From an uncultured Christensenellaceae bacterium (lineage in GTDB: Bacteria; Bacillota; Clostridia; Christensenellales; CAG-314), in assembly GCA_910586905.1 (NCBI GenBank), contig CAJUIV010000009.1:1-50640 (forward strand): DNA of 50,640 nucleotides, in the 5' to 3' direction. The position numbers and the translations under genes are program-made. This document shows, piece by piece, positions 34,999-43,641 of this stretch. The notes below the pieces were generated by a model, which did not search any database, was not told the DNA's origin, and worked only from the letters and a program-made list of their open reading frames with translations. Numbering within the stretch: position 1 is the stretch's first letter; every line of letters starts with the position of its first letter.

Positions 34999-37008
34999 TT
35001 ATCCTTTATTCCATTGGTAACCGTAGTACTGTCCCAAAAAGTTTTCCGCATTCGTTTTAGAATCCGTTACGTCTACCGCTACTGCGGTTGTAGACGAAGC
35101 GCCGTTTTTAATTACTTTCCAATTACCGGTATCTTGGAATACTACGTCTTCCAACTTCTTGCACTCATCAAAAGCCCAGCACGAAATATTGAAAACGTTT
35201 TGAGGTATAACGATATCTTTTATAGACGTATTTTCAAAAACATACGCAGCAATCGTTTTTAAAGTTTGAGGCAACTCGATTTTCGTCAAATTGATACAAT
35301 TAGAAAACGCTCCTCGGAAAATATATAATACTCCTTCCGGAATTTTCAAGCTTGTAAGCGCCGCGTTATTTTCAAACGCGTAATCTTCTATGATGCTGAC
35401 ACCTTCCGGAATTTCCCCCTGCGCATTGGCTCGGTACAGCCGTGTTCCGTCTTTAGATAGAATTGCGTTATTTACCGATTTAAAATTTTCGTTTTGCTCG
35501 CTGACGGCAATACTTTCCAACACCGACTCGCAATTTCTAAACATATTGTAAGTACCGTTTATTGAAGTTACGCCGCTGCCTATGTACACCGTTTTTAACT
35601 TCGTACAACGTCCGAATACCGCTCCTCCTATCGTTTTAACGCTGTCGGGAAACGTCATAGACGTTATATTCGTACCTGCAAACGCGCTTTGTCCGACCGA
35701 CTTCACGGTAGACGGCAAATTTATTTCGGTAATATCGGAACAATACCAAAACGTTTCCGCAGGTATGCCGGTTATACCTTCCGGAATATCGATTGCTCCT
35801 TTTATACCCGAAGGAACTTTTATAAACGAAGTTCGTTCCTTGTTATACAAAATACCGCTTAACGAAGAATACGTTTCATTCGATTCGGAGACGTCGATGG
35901 TTTGCAGAGAATCCGCCTGATTGAAGAAGAATTTGTAAATACTCGTAACGGTAGAGGGTATCTTTATTACGGATAAATTGGGACATTCCGAAAAATTATA
36001 ACTCAAAGTAACCGAATCGATTTTTTCAACGCCTTCCTCGAATACGATTTCCCGCAGATTTTCCGCCTTACATACGGAATATTGACAAAACTTAATCGTG
36101 GGACTTTTTATCGTTAATACTTCTATTCCAGTCTCCATCAACGCATACGTTTCTATTGACGTTACCGAATCGGGAATATCGATTCGTTTTAAGTTTATAC
36201 ACTGCCAAAACGTTTGTTCCGCAATTACCGGCAAGCCGACTCCCCAAACTACTTTTTCCAAATCGGGACATTGCTGAAACGCGCCTTTTGCGCACTCCGT
36301 AACGCTTGCCGGAACTACAAGCGACTCGATTCCCGTTTTGGCGAAACAGTACTCTTTCAAAGCGATTATACCTTCCGCAAGAGTAATACGCTTGATGTTG
36401 CTTTTGTTGTAAAACGCCCGCGCTGCAACCGCTGTTACCGCAACGTTTTGATACGTAGCGGGAATTTCGACCGCATTAGCTTCCGCGTTGGAATAACCGG
36501 TAACGACATACGTTCCGTCGGGTAACAATTCGAAAGTCAATTCCGCTAAAACCTCTTCCGTCCATCCGCACGTCTGACAAACGCCGTCTTTAAGCGCATG
36601 CGCGCTCTCGTCAAGTTTAACGCTGCAGCGACTGCATTTACGCCAGTGAGTTTCATCCCCGCTTACGTATCCGTCAACCGGATTATGTCCCAAAGCTTGA
36701 ACCGTAACCTTTACGGTTTGTCCGCACAGCGAACAAACGCCGATTTTTTCGCCTGCGGTTACGCAATCGGGCTGCTTTGTTATATCGTATTCCTCAATGC
36801 TGTGTTCCGACATAGAGATTTCTTCGGTTTGTTTTTGCCCGCACTCGCCGCAGACGCGCTCGCGCTCTCCCTTTGAGGTACACGTGGCTTCACGGGTAAT
36901 ACTCCATTCTCCGTAAACGTGTTCGGTATGTTTTTTGCACGATACCGAAATTACCGCAATGCAGACCGTCATAACTAAAATCAAAAATAAAATGATCTTT
37001 CTTTTCAT
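34999..37008 (-). CDS. BspA-like leucine-rich-repeat lipoprotein with CxxC head (669 aa)
   Basis: Surface lipoprotein with lipobox SVSC (C24). Residues about 30-160 hold Cys/His modules (ATCTSKGERERVCGECGQKQTEE, HWRKCSRCSVKLDESAH, GVCQTCGW). About 175-640 is a run of LRR_5-type repeats (ITEINLPSTVKSVGQSAFAG, AFSNCINLTKIELPQTLK), as in BspA-like adhesins of host-associated bacteria. It may bind host or bacterial surface ligands. GGAG precedes the ATG. It is divergent from a small XRE gene, and its -10/-35 promoter overlaps that regulator's palindrome. Confidence 0.93.
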   Translation of the reverse strand: MKRKIILFLILVMTVCIAVISVSCKKHTEHVYGEWSITREATCTSKGERERVCGECGQKQTEEISMSEHSIEEYDITKQPDCVTAGEKIGVCSLCGQTVKVTVQALGHNPVDGYVSGDETHWRKCSRCSVKLDESAHALKDGVCQTCGWTEEVLAELTFELLPDGTYVVTGYSNAEANAVEIPATYQNVAVTAVAARAFYNKSNIKRITLAEGIIALKEYCFAKTGIESLVVPASVTECAKGAFQQCPDLEKVVWGVGLPVIAEQTFWQCINLKRIDIPDSVTSIETYALMETGIEVLTIKSPTIKFCQYSVCKAENLREIVFEEGVEKIDSVTLSYNFSECPNLSVIKIPSTVTSIYKFFFNQADSLQTIDVSESNETYSSLSGILYNKERTSFIKVPSGIKGAIDIPEGITGIPAETFWYCSDITEINLPSTVKSVGQSAFAGTNITSMTFPDSVKTIGGAVFGRCTKLKTVYIGSGVTSINGTYNMFRNCESVLESIAVSEQNENFKSVNNAILSKDGTRLYRANAQGEIPEGVSIIEDYAFENNAALTSLKIPEGVLYIFRGAFSNCINLTKIELPQTLKTIAAYVFENTSIKDIVIPQNVFNISCWAFDECKKLEDVVFQDTGNWKVIKNGASSTTAVAVDVTDSKTNAENFLGQYYGYQWNKG

Positions 37009-37094
37009 TCCAAAATCTCCTTATCTAAACGTATAAAAGAATTTTTTAACGCATTATTATGTTTCAATGCTTTTTTAATTATCGTTCTTAAAAC

Positions 37095-37123
37095 ATTTTA
37101 ACCTATTTCAGGTTAAAAGTCAA
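37095..37123 (-). promoter_or_regulatory. Promoter of the LRR lipoprotein
   Basis: TTGACT (37118-37123) and TAAAAT (37095-37100) on the minus strand, 17-bp spacer. The operator palindrome covers the spacer. Confidence 0.75.
37096..37118. promoter_or_regulatory. Operator 1 of the XRE repressor
   Basis: TTTTAACCT - 5 nt - AGGTTAAAA, perfect 9-bp arms, within the lipoprotein promoter spacer. The arrangement suits repression by the divergent XRE protein (inference). Confidence 0.65.
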
Positions 37124-37140
37124 TAACCTAAAACAGATTA
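37124..37140. promoter_or_regulatory. Operator 2 of the XRE repressor
   Basis: TAACCT - 5 nt - AGATTA, a near copy of operator 1 with centre spacing 25 bp, located upstream of the XRE -10 box (37144-37149). Confidence 0.5.
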
Positions 37141-37187
37141 GATTATAATTTATCAGTTTTTGAACCAAAACTAAACAAGGAGAAAAT

Positions 37188-37403
37188 ATGTATAAAAGAA
37201 TACGCGATTTACGCGAAGACCGCGATAAAAACCAAACGGAAATAGCCAAAATGCTGGGGATGTCTCAAACGGGCTATTCTAAATACGAAACCGGAGAAAA
37301 CGATATTCCCACCCAAATACTAATAAAACTGGCAAGATTTTACGATACCAGCGTAGATTATCTGCTAGGCGAAACGGATTGCACGGAAAGATACCCGAAA
37401 TAA
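37188..37403 (+). CDS. XRE-family HTH regulator (71 aa)
   Basis: Compact Cro/C1-type DNA-binding protein, essentially only the HTH fold. Signature KRIRDLREDRDKNQTEIAKMLGMSQTGYSKYETGENDIPTQ with the L-A-x-F-Y-x-T-S-V-D-Y-L-L-G ending. AAGGAGAAAAT precedes the ATG. It is divergent from the BspA-like lipoprotein; the shared 180-bp region contains two similar palindromes. Repression of the lipoprotein and itself is the likely role. Confidence 0.92.
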   Translation: MYKRIRDLREDRDKNQTEIAKMLGMSQTGYSKYETGENDIPTQILIKLARFYDTSVDYLLGETDCTERYPK

Positions 37404-37451
37404 CTTTTGTTGCGGATTTATCGCCTTACGGTAATCATAATAATATATATG

Positions 37452-37485
37452 AAAACGTCCGCATCTGTGCATATGCGGACGTTTT
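37452..37485. terminator. Bidirectional terminator
   Basis: AAAACGTCCGCAT / ATGCGGACGTTTT stem between the convergent XRE and small membrane-protein genes. Confidence 0.85.
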
Positions 37486-37501
37486 ATATAGAAACGGATT
37501 T

Positions 37502-37843
37502 TTAAACGTTTTTGTAACGGTTAGCGGATACCGCGTCGTGAATTTTCTCTATAATCCATACGACGAAAATTATCGGCGAGCAAACCGTCATCAAAAGCAG
37601 CAGAACGTCTACCATAAGACCTACGGATATTTCGTCAAGAGCAAGCTTATCTTTTTTGCAGGCGTACGCAATCGCGCACGAAAACAAAACTATACCGCAA
37701 ACCGCAAGTCCGCCGAAAAGAGCGTAAGAAACGATTTTTTCGGTAAGCGTCAAATACGTAGCCGCTCCCGCGGCCGCAAGCGAAGCCATAACGAAAAATA
37801 ACAAAGAAAAGAATATATGTTTTTTCGATTTACCGGATTTCAT
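37502..37843 (-). CDS. Small membrane protein, unknown (113 aa)
   Basis: No family recognised. Three hydrophobic helices (FFSLLFFVMASLAAAGAATYL, ALFGGLAVCGIVLFSCAIAYA, VDVLLLLMTVCSPIIFVVWI) with a basic N-terminus. ATG at 37843 is chosen over 37864 because GGGAG lies 6 nt upstream. It follows truA by 17 bp in the same direction. Confidence 0.8.
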   Translation of the reverse strand: MKSGKSKKHIFFSLLFFVMASLAAAGAATYLTLTEKIVSYALFGGLAVCGIVLFSCAIAYACKKDKLALDEISVGLMVDVLLLLMTVCSPIIFVVWIIEKIHDAVSANRYKNV

Positions 37844-37860
37844 AAAAATCTCCCGAATTA

Positions 37861-38595
37861 TCAATAATAAACAGCCTCGAGCGTCAGTCCCTTAGCAGGC
37901 ATCGTTTTGAATTTCAGGCGGATGCCGTCCAAGGCGTTTTTAACGTCGTTTATATTATACTTGCCTTTGCCGACTTCCGCAAGCAATCCGCACATATTCC
38001 GTACTTGATTGTAAAGAAAAGCGCTGCCGTTTACGGTAAAGTATATTCTGCCGTCGTCATGCTGTTCCACGTCGAAAAAATTTATTTTGCGGACAGTGCC
38101 TTTTAAATTACTTCCCGTATTTTGAAAAGCCGCAAAGTCGTGTTCGCCGATAAATAATTCGGCGCACCGCTTCATTTCCGCAACGTCAAGAGATTTGTAT
38201 ACCTGCGTGTGATTAACGTCTAACGTCGGTTTTCGTACCGGAGAAACGTAAATGCGGTAACGGTACGTTTTGGAAACCGCGGAAAACCGCGCGTCAAAGC
38301 GGTCGTCCACTATTTCCGCATTTGTAATCGCAACGCTTTCGGGAAGCGCAAGGTTTACGCCCAAACACAGTTTGTACGGATTCACTTCTTTGTCCGTCGT
38401 AAAGTGCGCAACCTGTCCTTTTGCGTGAACGCCTACGTCAGTACGCCCCGCGGCGTAAATTCGAACAAAATCGCAGTCAAAGTATTTACCGAGAGCGCGT
38501 TCCACCGCGTCTTGTACGGAGTTGCCGTTTTTTTGACTTTGCCATCCGCAAAAGTTTGTTCCGACGTATTCGATTGTAAGTTTAATTCTTTGCAT
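37861..38595 (-). CDS. truA: tRNA pseudouridine synthase A (244 aa)
   Basis: Makes pseudouridine at tRNA anticodon-arm positions 38-40. Catalytic Asp in AGRTDVGVHAKGQVAHF. Start region MQRIKLTIEYVGTNFCGWQ. Also FLYNQVRNM. ATG at 38595 is preferred to TTG at 38601. No clear ribosome site; the start lies 14 bp past the stop of the broken gene upstream. Length typical. Confidence 0.95.
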   Translation of the reverse strand: MQRIKLTIEYVGTNFCGWQSQKNGNSVQDAVERALGKYFDCDFVRIYAAGRTDVGVHAKGQVAHFTTDKEVNPYKLCLGVNLALPESVAITNAEIVDDRFDARFSAVSKTYRYRIYVSPVRKPTLDVNHTQVYKSLDVAEMKRCAELFIGEHDFAAFQNTGSNLKGTVRKINFFDVEQHDDGRIYFTVNGSAFLYNQVRNMCGLLAEVGKGKYNINDVKNALDGIRLKFKTMPAKGLTLEAVYY

Positions 38596-38609
38596 AAACA
38601 AAAACTTAT

Positions 38610-39019
38610 TTATATACTTTCATTTTCGATTTTGTAATAAGAAACCGCGCTTTGAATACGTTCGCAATCACATTCGGACAAAAACAATACATACTGCGAT
38701 TTTTTACGTTATATTATTGTGCGCAGTTGCGCATATTCGCATCTTTCTATATCCGAATAATCGATTACCGCAAATACTTCTTCTTTTCTTTTTACTATGA
38801 GTTTGTCTTCCGTCAAAATGCAAACTCTTTGCAAAATACAAATTACAGCGCCGTTACATCCTGCAATCACCGCTATTATAACGCCCAAGCCTGCAAAAGA
38901 AAAAATCCGCCCTAAAATATCCTGCGCGCCGTTACTATATTCCGTATTAAGTCGTTAATAAGAACGCCAAGCCCTATCAAACATGGAACGACTATAAAAA
39001 ACTTACGCCAAGAATCCAT
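38610..39019 (-). pseudogene. Broken membrane-protein gene between ecfT and truA
   Basis: Three frame segments line up as one gene. ATG at 39019 opens MDSWRKFFIVVPCLIGLGV, then stops at 38912. A second frame, open from 38954 downward, continues with GAQDILGRIFSFAGLGVIIA, then a likely PH-like region (LTEDKLIVKRKEEVFAVIDYS). It hits an in-frame TAA at 38709-38711, after which RKKSQYVLFLSE continues to the end at 38610. A frameshift plus a nonsense codon thus disrupt a protein of about 135 aa with two membrane helices. The reading is by manual translation. Sequencing error could explain one lesion, less easily both. Confidence 0.6.
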
Positions 39020-39103
39020 TTCAAGATTGTTTTTTCCTGTTTTATGACATTATATATAAGCCAATCCTCATAAACGTCAAAAACGTTTATTTATTGCACC
39101 GAA

Positions 39104-39982
39104 TTAAAAATACAACCAGTTGACGCCGTTTATATACAGCCAGTCAACGTCGGCGTTTATCCACTGATTTCTCATACCGTACAAAACGAATATTGTAACC
39201 AAAAATATCAGCGTAATAAAAGCTCCCAAAAAGTCGCGCCAAGATAATTTCATAACGCGCATTTGAGTGCGTTTAGTCGCCCCTTCGTAGCAGCGGCTGT
39301 TCATTGCGTTTGCCAATTCGTCGGCTCGTCTAAACCCGCTTACCAAAAGCGGAATAAGAATAGGCACGAAAGCTTTGGCGCGTTTTACCAATCCGCCGGT
39401 ATCGAAGTCCGCTCCCCTTGCCTTTTGCGCATTTATAATGCGGTCGGTTTCCTCCATAAGACTGGGAATAAACGAGAGAGTAAGGCTCATTATAAGCGCG
39501 ATTTCGTGTACAGGTACTTTGATAACTTTAAGCGGCTTTAACAGACTTTCTATAGCGTGAGTTAAATCCACTGGCGTTGTGGTAAGCGTAAGCACGCTGG
39601 AACCTACCACCAAATACACCAACCTCAAAAACATTTTGGCGGCAAAGTACAAACCAGTATCCCATATTTCGAATATCCACCAAGAAACAAGCAATTTGTC
39701 TTTTTCGGCGTCGCCCTTGGTGAAAAACACGTTTAACACAACGGTGAACAGCAGCAAAAATATGATGCCTTTAACCGATTTTAATACCGAACGCACGGGT
39801 ACGCGCGAGCAAGCTATAAGCGTTACTAAAAATACGGTGATGAACGCAAAACCGACAAAACTCTGCACGAAAAATATTGCCACCATAAACAGCAGACACA
39901 GCAACAGCTTTATGCGCGCGTCCATTTTGTGAACAAAAGATTGGGCGTTATAGTACTGTCCGAAAGTAACGTCTTTAAGCAT
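39104..39982 (-). CDS. ecfT: ECF transporter T component (292 aa)
   Basis: Membrane scaffold of the group II energy-coupling-factor vitamin importer, linking substrate-specific S units to the two ATPases. Six to eight helices (LLLCLLFMVAIFFVQSFVGFAFITVF and others). Coupling ARG motif in INAQKARGADFDTG; second coupling region with SRCYEGATKRTQM. AAAGGAGGTAACGTAA precedes the ATG, which overlaps ecfA2 by 8 bp. No S-component gene is present in this window. Confidence 0.94.
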   Translation of the reverse strand: MLKDVTFGQYYNAQSFVHKMDARIKLLLCLLFMVAIFFVQSFVGFAFITVFLVTLIACSRVPVRSVLKSVKGIIFLLLFTVVLNVFFTKGDAEKDKLLVSWWIFEIWDTGLYFAAKMFLRLVYLVVGSSVLTLTTTPVDLTHAIESLLKPLKVIKVPVHEIALIMSLTLSFIPSLMEETDRIINAQKARGADFDTGGLVKRAKAFVPILIPLLVSGFRRADELANAMNSRCYEGATKRTQMRVMKLSWRDFLGAFITLIFLVTIFVLYGMRNQWINADVDWLYINGVNWLYF

Positions 39983-40892
39983 TTACGTTACCTCCTTTAA
40001 GTTTTAGGACAGCGCCCAATACCTGTTCCACAGTTTTGCAGTCGGACGGAATAACGTATCCGTTTCGTTCGAGAACGTTTGCGAACTTAGCCATATGAGG
40101 AATTTCCAAGTTCATCGAAACAATTTCTTCTTCCATTCTGAATAAATCTCGGGGGGATTTATCGTACACTATTTCGCCGTTTTTAAAAACTATGATACGG
40201 TTTGCGTTTTCGTAAACCTCGTTCATATCGTGCGAAACCATAACTACGGTTATTCCTTGATTCTTATTTAAAGAAGAAACAAGCGAAAGTATTTCCTTTT
40301 TGCCGCGCGGGTCCAATCCCGCGGTAGGTTCGTCAAGCACTAAAATTTTGGGATTCATCGCCAAAACGCCCGCAAGCGCAACTCGCCTTTTTTCGCCTCC
40401 GGACAAATCGAAAGGAGATTTGTTTTTAACTTTGTCGAATTCCAACCCGACAAGTTCTATCGCGGTTTTAGCCATAGATTCGCGCTCTTCCTTGTCCTTG
40501 ACGCCGAAGTTTTTTAAACCGAAACATACGTCGTCAATCACAGTATCGGCAAACAGTTGATATTCGGGATATTGAAACACCATACCGACGTCGCCGCGAA
40601 GGTCTTTTAAATCAACCTTTTTACCGCCGAGATTGCGGTTTAAAACGTATAGTTCTCCGCTTTGAACGCGAATAAGCGCGTTAAGATGCTGAACGAAAGT
40701 AGATTTGCCGCTGCCCGTATGCCCTACTATCGCAACGAATTCTCCGCGATTAACCGTAAGCGTTACGTCCTTTAAAGCTTGTTTAAAAAAAGGAGATTTT
40801 GCGTTATAAATAAAGTTTAAATTACGAGCCGAAATAGCCGCGTTTTCGTCGAGCGTTATATTATCGCTTACTTGCCGGATAGGTTTAGACAT
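39975..40892 (-). CDS. ecfA2: ECF transporter ATPase EcfA2 (305 aa)
   Basis: ABC ATPase powering ECF vitamin/cofactor uptake. Walker A GHTGSGKST, Q-loop VFQYPEYQLF, signature LSGGEKRRVALAG, Walker B ILVLDEPTAGLDP and the switch His region VMVSHDMNEV. It has an N-terminal extension and the C-terminal domain usual for EcfA. GGGAGGCGAGGT precedes the ATG, which overlaps ecfA1 by 25 bp. Confidence 0.95.
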   Translation of the reverse strand: MSKPIRQVSDNITLDENAAISARNLNFIYNAKSPFFKQALKDVTLTVNRGEFVAIVGHTGSGKSTFVQHLNALIRVQSGELYVLNRNLGGKKVDLKDLRGDVGMVFQYPEYQLFADTVIDDVCFGLKNFGVKDKEERESMAKTAIELVGLEFDKVKNKSPFDLSGGEKRRVALAGVLAMNPKILVLDEPTAGLDPRGKKEILSLVSSLNKNQGITVVMVSHDMNEVYENANRIIVFKNGEIVYDKSPRDLFRMEEEIVSMNLEIPHMAKFANVLERNGYVIPSDCKTVEQVLGAVLKLKGGNVNA

Positions 40893-41722
40893 ACCTCGCC
40901 TCCCAACGCAGCCGCGTCCAAACAGTCGGACGTAACGTTAAATCCCGCCTTTGAAAGTTTTTGCGCCAACGCAATAGAACGCGGGGCTTCCAACCCTATA
41001 GACTGCAAAAGACTTTCGTCCGCAAAAATTTCCATCGGTTTTCCTTGTCTTACTATGTGTCCGCCGCTCATAACCACGACGCTGTCGCAGTCGACGACTT
41101 CCTCCATAAAGTGCGTTATAAGTATAACCGTCATTCCCTGCCCGTTAAGTTCGTGAGCAACGGACAGTACTTCGCGTCTGCCCTGAGGGTCGAGCATCGC
41201 GGTAGATTCGTCGAACACTATAACTTTGGGACGTATAGCAAGTGCGCCGGCTATTGCTATGCGCTGTTTTTGTCCGCCCGAAAGTTTATGCGGCGAACGC
41301 TTGGTGTATTCCGTCATACCGACTTGTTCGAGCGCTCCGTAAACGCGTTCTACTATTTCCGGCTGCGGCACTCCTAAATTTTCCGGTCCGAAAGCAACGT
41401 CTTCCTCAACAATACTCGCAACCATTTGATTGTCCGGATTTTGAAAGACCATACCGACGTTTTTACGTATTTCAAATATATTTTTTTTGTCGGAAGTATC
41501 CAGCCCCAAAACCGTAACGCTGCCCGAACTCGGCAGCAGCAATCCGTTAAGAAGTTTTGCCAGCGTTGATTTGCCGCAGCCGTTGTGTCCCACAAGCGCG
41601 ACAAAAGAACCTTCCTCAACGGAAAGAGTAACGCCTTCGACACCGGCGATTACTCCGCTTGCGCCGTTGTCATCGTAAGTTTTGTAGTAGTAACTGACGT
41701 TATCGAGTTTGATGATATCCAT
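40868..41722 (-). CDS. ecfA1: ECF transporter ATPase EcfA1 (284 aa)
   Basis: Second ABC ATPase of the same ECF module. Walker A GHNGCGKST, Q-loop VFQNPDNQMV, signature LSGGQKQRIAIAG, Walker B VIVFDESTAMLDP (Ser after Glu is typical of EcfA1). AAAGGAGGCAAAAA precedes the ATG. First gene of the ecfA1-ecfA2-ecfT run. Confidence 0.95.
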   Translation of the reverse strand: MDIIKLDNVSYYYKTYDDNGASGVIAGVEGVTLSVEEGSFVALVGHNGCGKSTLAKLLNGLLLPSSGSVTVLGLDTSDKKNIFEIRKNVGMVFQNPDNQMVASIVEEDVAFGPENLGVPQPEIVERVYGALEQVGMTEYTKRSPHKLSGGQKQRIAIAGALAIRPKVIVFDESTAMLDPQGRREVLSVAHELNGQGMTVILITHFMEEVVDCDSVVVMSGGHIVRQGKPMEIFADESLLQSIGLEAPRSIALAQKLSKAGFNVTSDCLDAAALGGEVCLNLSGK

Positions 41723-41813
41723 TTTTTGCCTCCTTTGAAGCGCCGGTATATCTCGTTCAATTCGTTTGATACGCCGACAGCCGTCTAAACGCGGCTATGG
41801 CAATACGCTGCGT

Positions 41814-42626
41814 TTAATACGCGTACGTTTGCAGCCACCTGTTTATCCGACAATCGTCGATGCCGTATTCTTTTAACAAAAACCGTTTTACGGTTTTGTA
41901 TTTTCTGATAATCTTTTTGTAAGCGCAGTCGAAATATTTTAAATCGACGTTTCCCGCGGTTTTAAATATTTTGTGAAGCTTTTTATAGTTTTTGTAATGT
42001 TCGAATTGTTTATCGAACTTTACGTTTGCTTCAATCCGGTAAAAATTTGAAAGCATATAGTCGTTTTTTATCGTTTCTATATCCGCTCCGAGAGCAAGCA
42101 AAATAAGCATACTTGCAACTCCCGTTCTGTCTTTACCGGCAGAACAATGAAACAAAAAGCTGTCGCCGACGTCCATTATTTCGAACATTTTTACGTAGGC
42201 TTTGTTATTAAACGGGAATTTACGATACAAATGTTTAAAACGCAATTTAAAAAGCCATTTGGCAAAACCGGCTGAAACAAACGGTTTTATCATCTTGGCG
42301 ATTTTATCCTGCTTTACAACCAAACTGCCGCGAGTTGCCGCCGCAGGTATATTGTGATACACCGCGCCCTCGGGTACGTAGTCCGGCTTATACTCAACTT
42401 CGTCGTAACCGCGGAAATCGAAAATATGACCTATTTGCAGCTTATCGAGTCCGTTCTTTTCCTCCTCGGTAAGGCCGTATAACGCGCCCGAACGAAAAAT
42501 AACGCCGTCTTTTAAACGTCGTCCGCCGTCAAGTTGTATTCCGCCTAAATCTCTGAAATTATCCACTCCGACAAGACAGGGATATTTTACGCCGTATTCG
42601 TTTTGTTTGAAATATTTTTCAGCCAT
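41814..42626 (-). CDS. Tyrosine-protein phosphatase family (270 aa)
   Basis: Dual-specificity/tyrosine phosphatase fold (Y_phosphatase3-like). N-terminal signature NFRDLGGIQLDGGRRLKDGVIFRSG. Catalytic C-x5-R loop FHCSAGKDRTG, followed by V-A-S-M-L-I-L-L-A-L-G. Such proteins act on phosphotyrosine or phosphoinositides. Substrate unknown. GGAGAAAT precedes the ATG. Divergent from the FNT gene; 91 bp upstream of ecfA1. Confidence 0.9.
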   Translation of the reverse strand: MAEKYFKQNEYGVKYPCLVGVDNFRDLGGIQLDGGRRLKDGVIFRSGALYGLTEEEKNGLDKLQIGHIFDFRGYDEVEYKPDYVPEGAVYHNIPAAATRGSLVVKQDKIAKMIKPFVSAGFAKWLFKLRFKHLYRKFPFNNKAYVKMFEIMDVGDSFLFHCSAGKDRTGVASMLILLALGADIETIKNDYMLSNFYRIEANVKFDKQFEHYKNYKKLHKIFKTAGNVDLKYFDCAYKKIIRKYKTVKRFLLKEYGIDDCRINRWLQTYAY

Positions 42627-42759
42627 ATTTCTCCGTTGTTACGTTATAATATTATTTGCAGATTACGTTATATTGTATCAAAACCGCGCGTATTTGGCAA
42701 CAGAAATAAAGGTTTACGCGGTATCCGAGCGAATATTACGCGCAAATATAATAAATACG

Positions 42760-42788
42760 TTAACATACTTTCTCGTTTATGCTATACT
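42760..42788 (+). promoter_or_regulatory. Promoter of the FNT transporter
   Basis: TTAACA at 42760-42765 and TATACT at 42783-42788, 17-bp spacer, 28 bp before the start. Confidence 0.75.
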
Positions 42789-42816
42789 TTATATACTGAA
42801 AAATCAGAGGTACGCA

Positions 42817-43608
42817 ATGCTCTCTCCAGCAGAAACCGCAAAAAACTACGTTTTTATCGCTCAAAACAAAACGTCTTATAAATGGTACAAAACACTTATA
42901 CTCGCCGTTTTTGCAGGTATATTCATCGCTGTCGCTTCAATGTTGGCTACCGTTGCCGGCTCCGGCTACGACGGCGTAAAAGCTATCCTAATAAAAGCGG
43001 CGGTATTTCCCGTAGGATTGATTCTTATAACTCTTAGCGGCAGCGAACTTTTTACCGGCAACTGTCTGCTCCTTGCTCCCGCGCTTAGCCGCGACGTAAA
43101 AATAAGCGCGGCGCTTAAAAATTTGGCGATAGTTTACGGCGGGAATTTTGCGGGAGCGATTTTGATTGCGTTGATTGCGGTATTCAGCGGACTTATGAGC
43201 AACGAAACCGCCACCGCCTGCGTTGCGGCGGCAGCGGCCAAATGCGAAATAGGTTTCTTCGGGGCATTTTTACGCGCTGTTCCGTGCAACGTTCTGGTAT
43301 GTTTTGCCGTGCTTATCTCCTCGTCGTCCAACAGCGTTGCAGGTAAAGTTCTTGCCGTTTATCCTCCGATATTTACTTTTGTCGCGTGCGGTTTCGAACA
43401 TAGCGTCGCCAATATGTACTATTTAACGTCGGGACTTCTTACCGCGGCAAAATACGGATATTCGGTAAAATCGTTAACCGCAGGCTCCGCTATTTTAAAC
43501 AGCCTTTTGCCCTCTACTCTCGGCAATATCGTAGGCGGTATGGTTTTCGTCGCTATTCCGCTTTGGCTGATATATCTTAAAAAAAGCCGAAACAGCGCAA
43601 GCGATTGA
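42817..43608 (+). CDS. Formate/nitrite transporter family channel (263 aa)
   Basis: Pentameric FNT channel for formate, nitrite or hydrosulfide. Six helices. Family motifs: LSGSELFTGNCLLLAPAL, GNFAGAI and the L-x-C-x-x-V-x-x-A type region (CNVLVCFAVLISS). ATG at 42817 is chosen because AGAGGT precedes it and the promoter lies just upstream; the frame extends further 5' without signals. The stop codon overlaps the -35 box of rnpB. Confidence 0.92.
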   Translation: MLSPAETAKNYVFIAQNKTSYKWYKTLILAVFAGIFIAVASMLATVAGSGYDGVKAILIKAAVFPVGLILITLSGSELFTGNCLLLAPALSRDVKISAALKNLAIVYGGNFAGAILIALIAVFSGLMSNETATACVAAAAAKCEIGFFGAFLRAVPCNVLVCFAVLISSSSNSVAGKVLAVYPPIFTFVACGFEHSVANMYYLTSGLLTAAKYGYSVKSLTAGSAILNSLLPSTLGNIVGGMVFVAIPLWLIYLKKSRNSASD

Positions 43609-43633
43609 CAAAAACGGATTTTTAACGTATAAT
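43605..43633 (+). promoter_or_regulatory. rnpB promoter overlapping the FNT stop codon
   Basis: Consensus TTGACA (43605-43610, its TGA is the FNT stop) and TATAAT (43628-43633), 17-bp spacer. Confidence 0.85.
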
Positions 43634-43641
43634 ACTTTTGT

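Noticed and set aside
38652..38915. Plus-strand open frame of 87 codons in the ecfT-truA gap
   Set aside because: Shadow of the broken minus-strand gene.
42607..42816. 5' extension of the FNT transporter
   Set aside because: It crosses the promoter and lacks transporter features; ATG at 42817 has a ribosome site.
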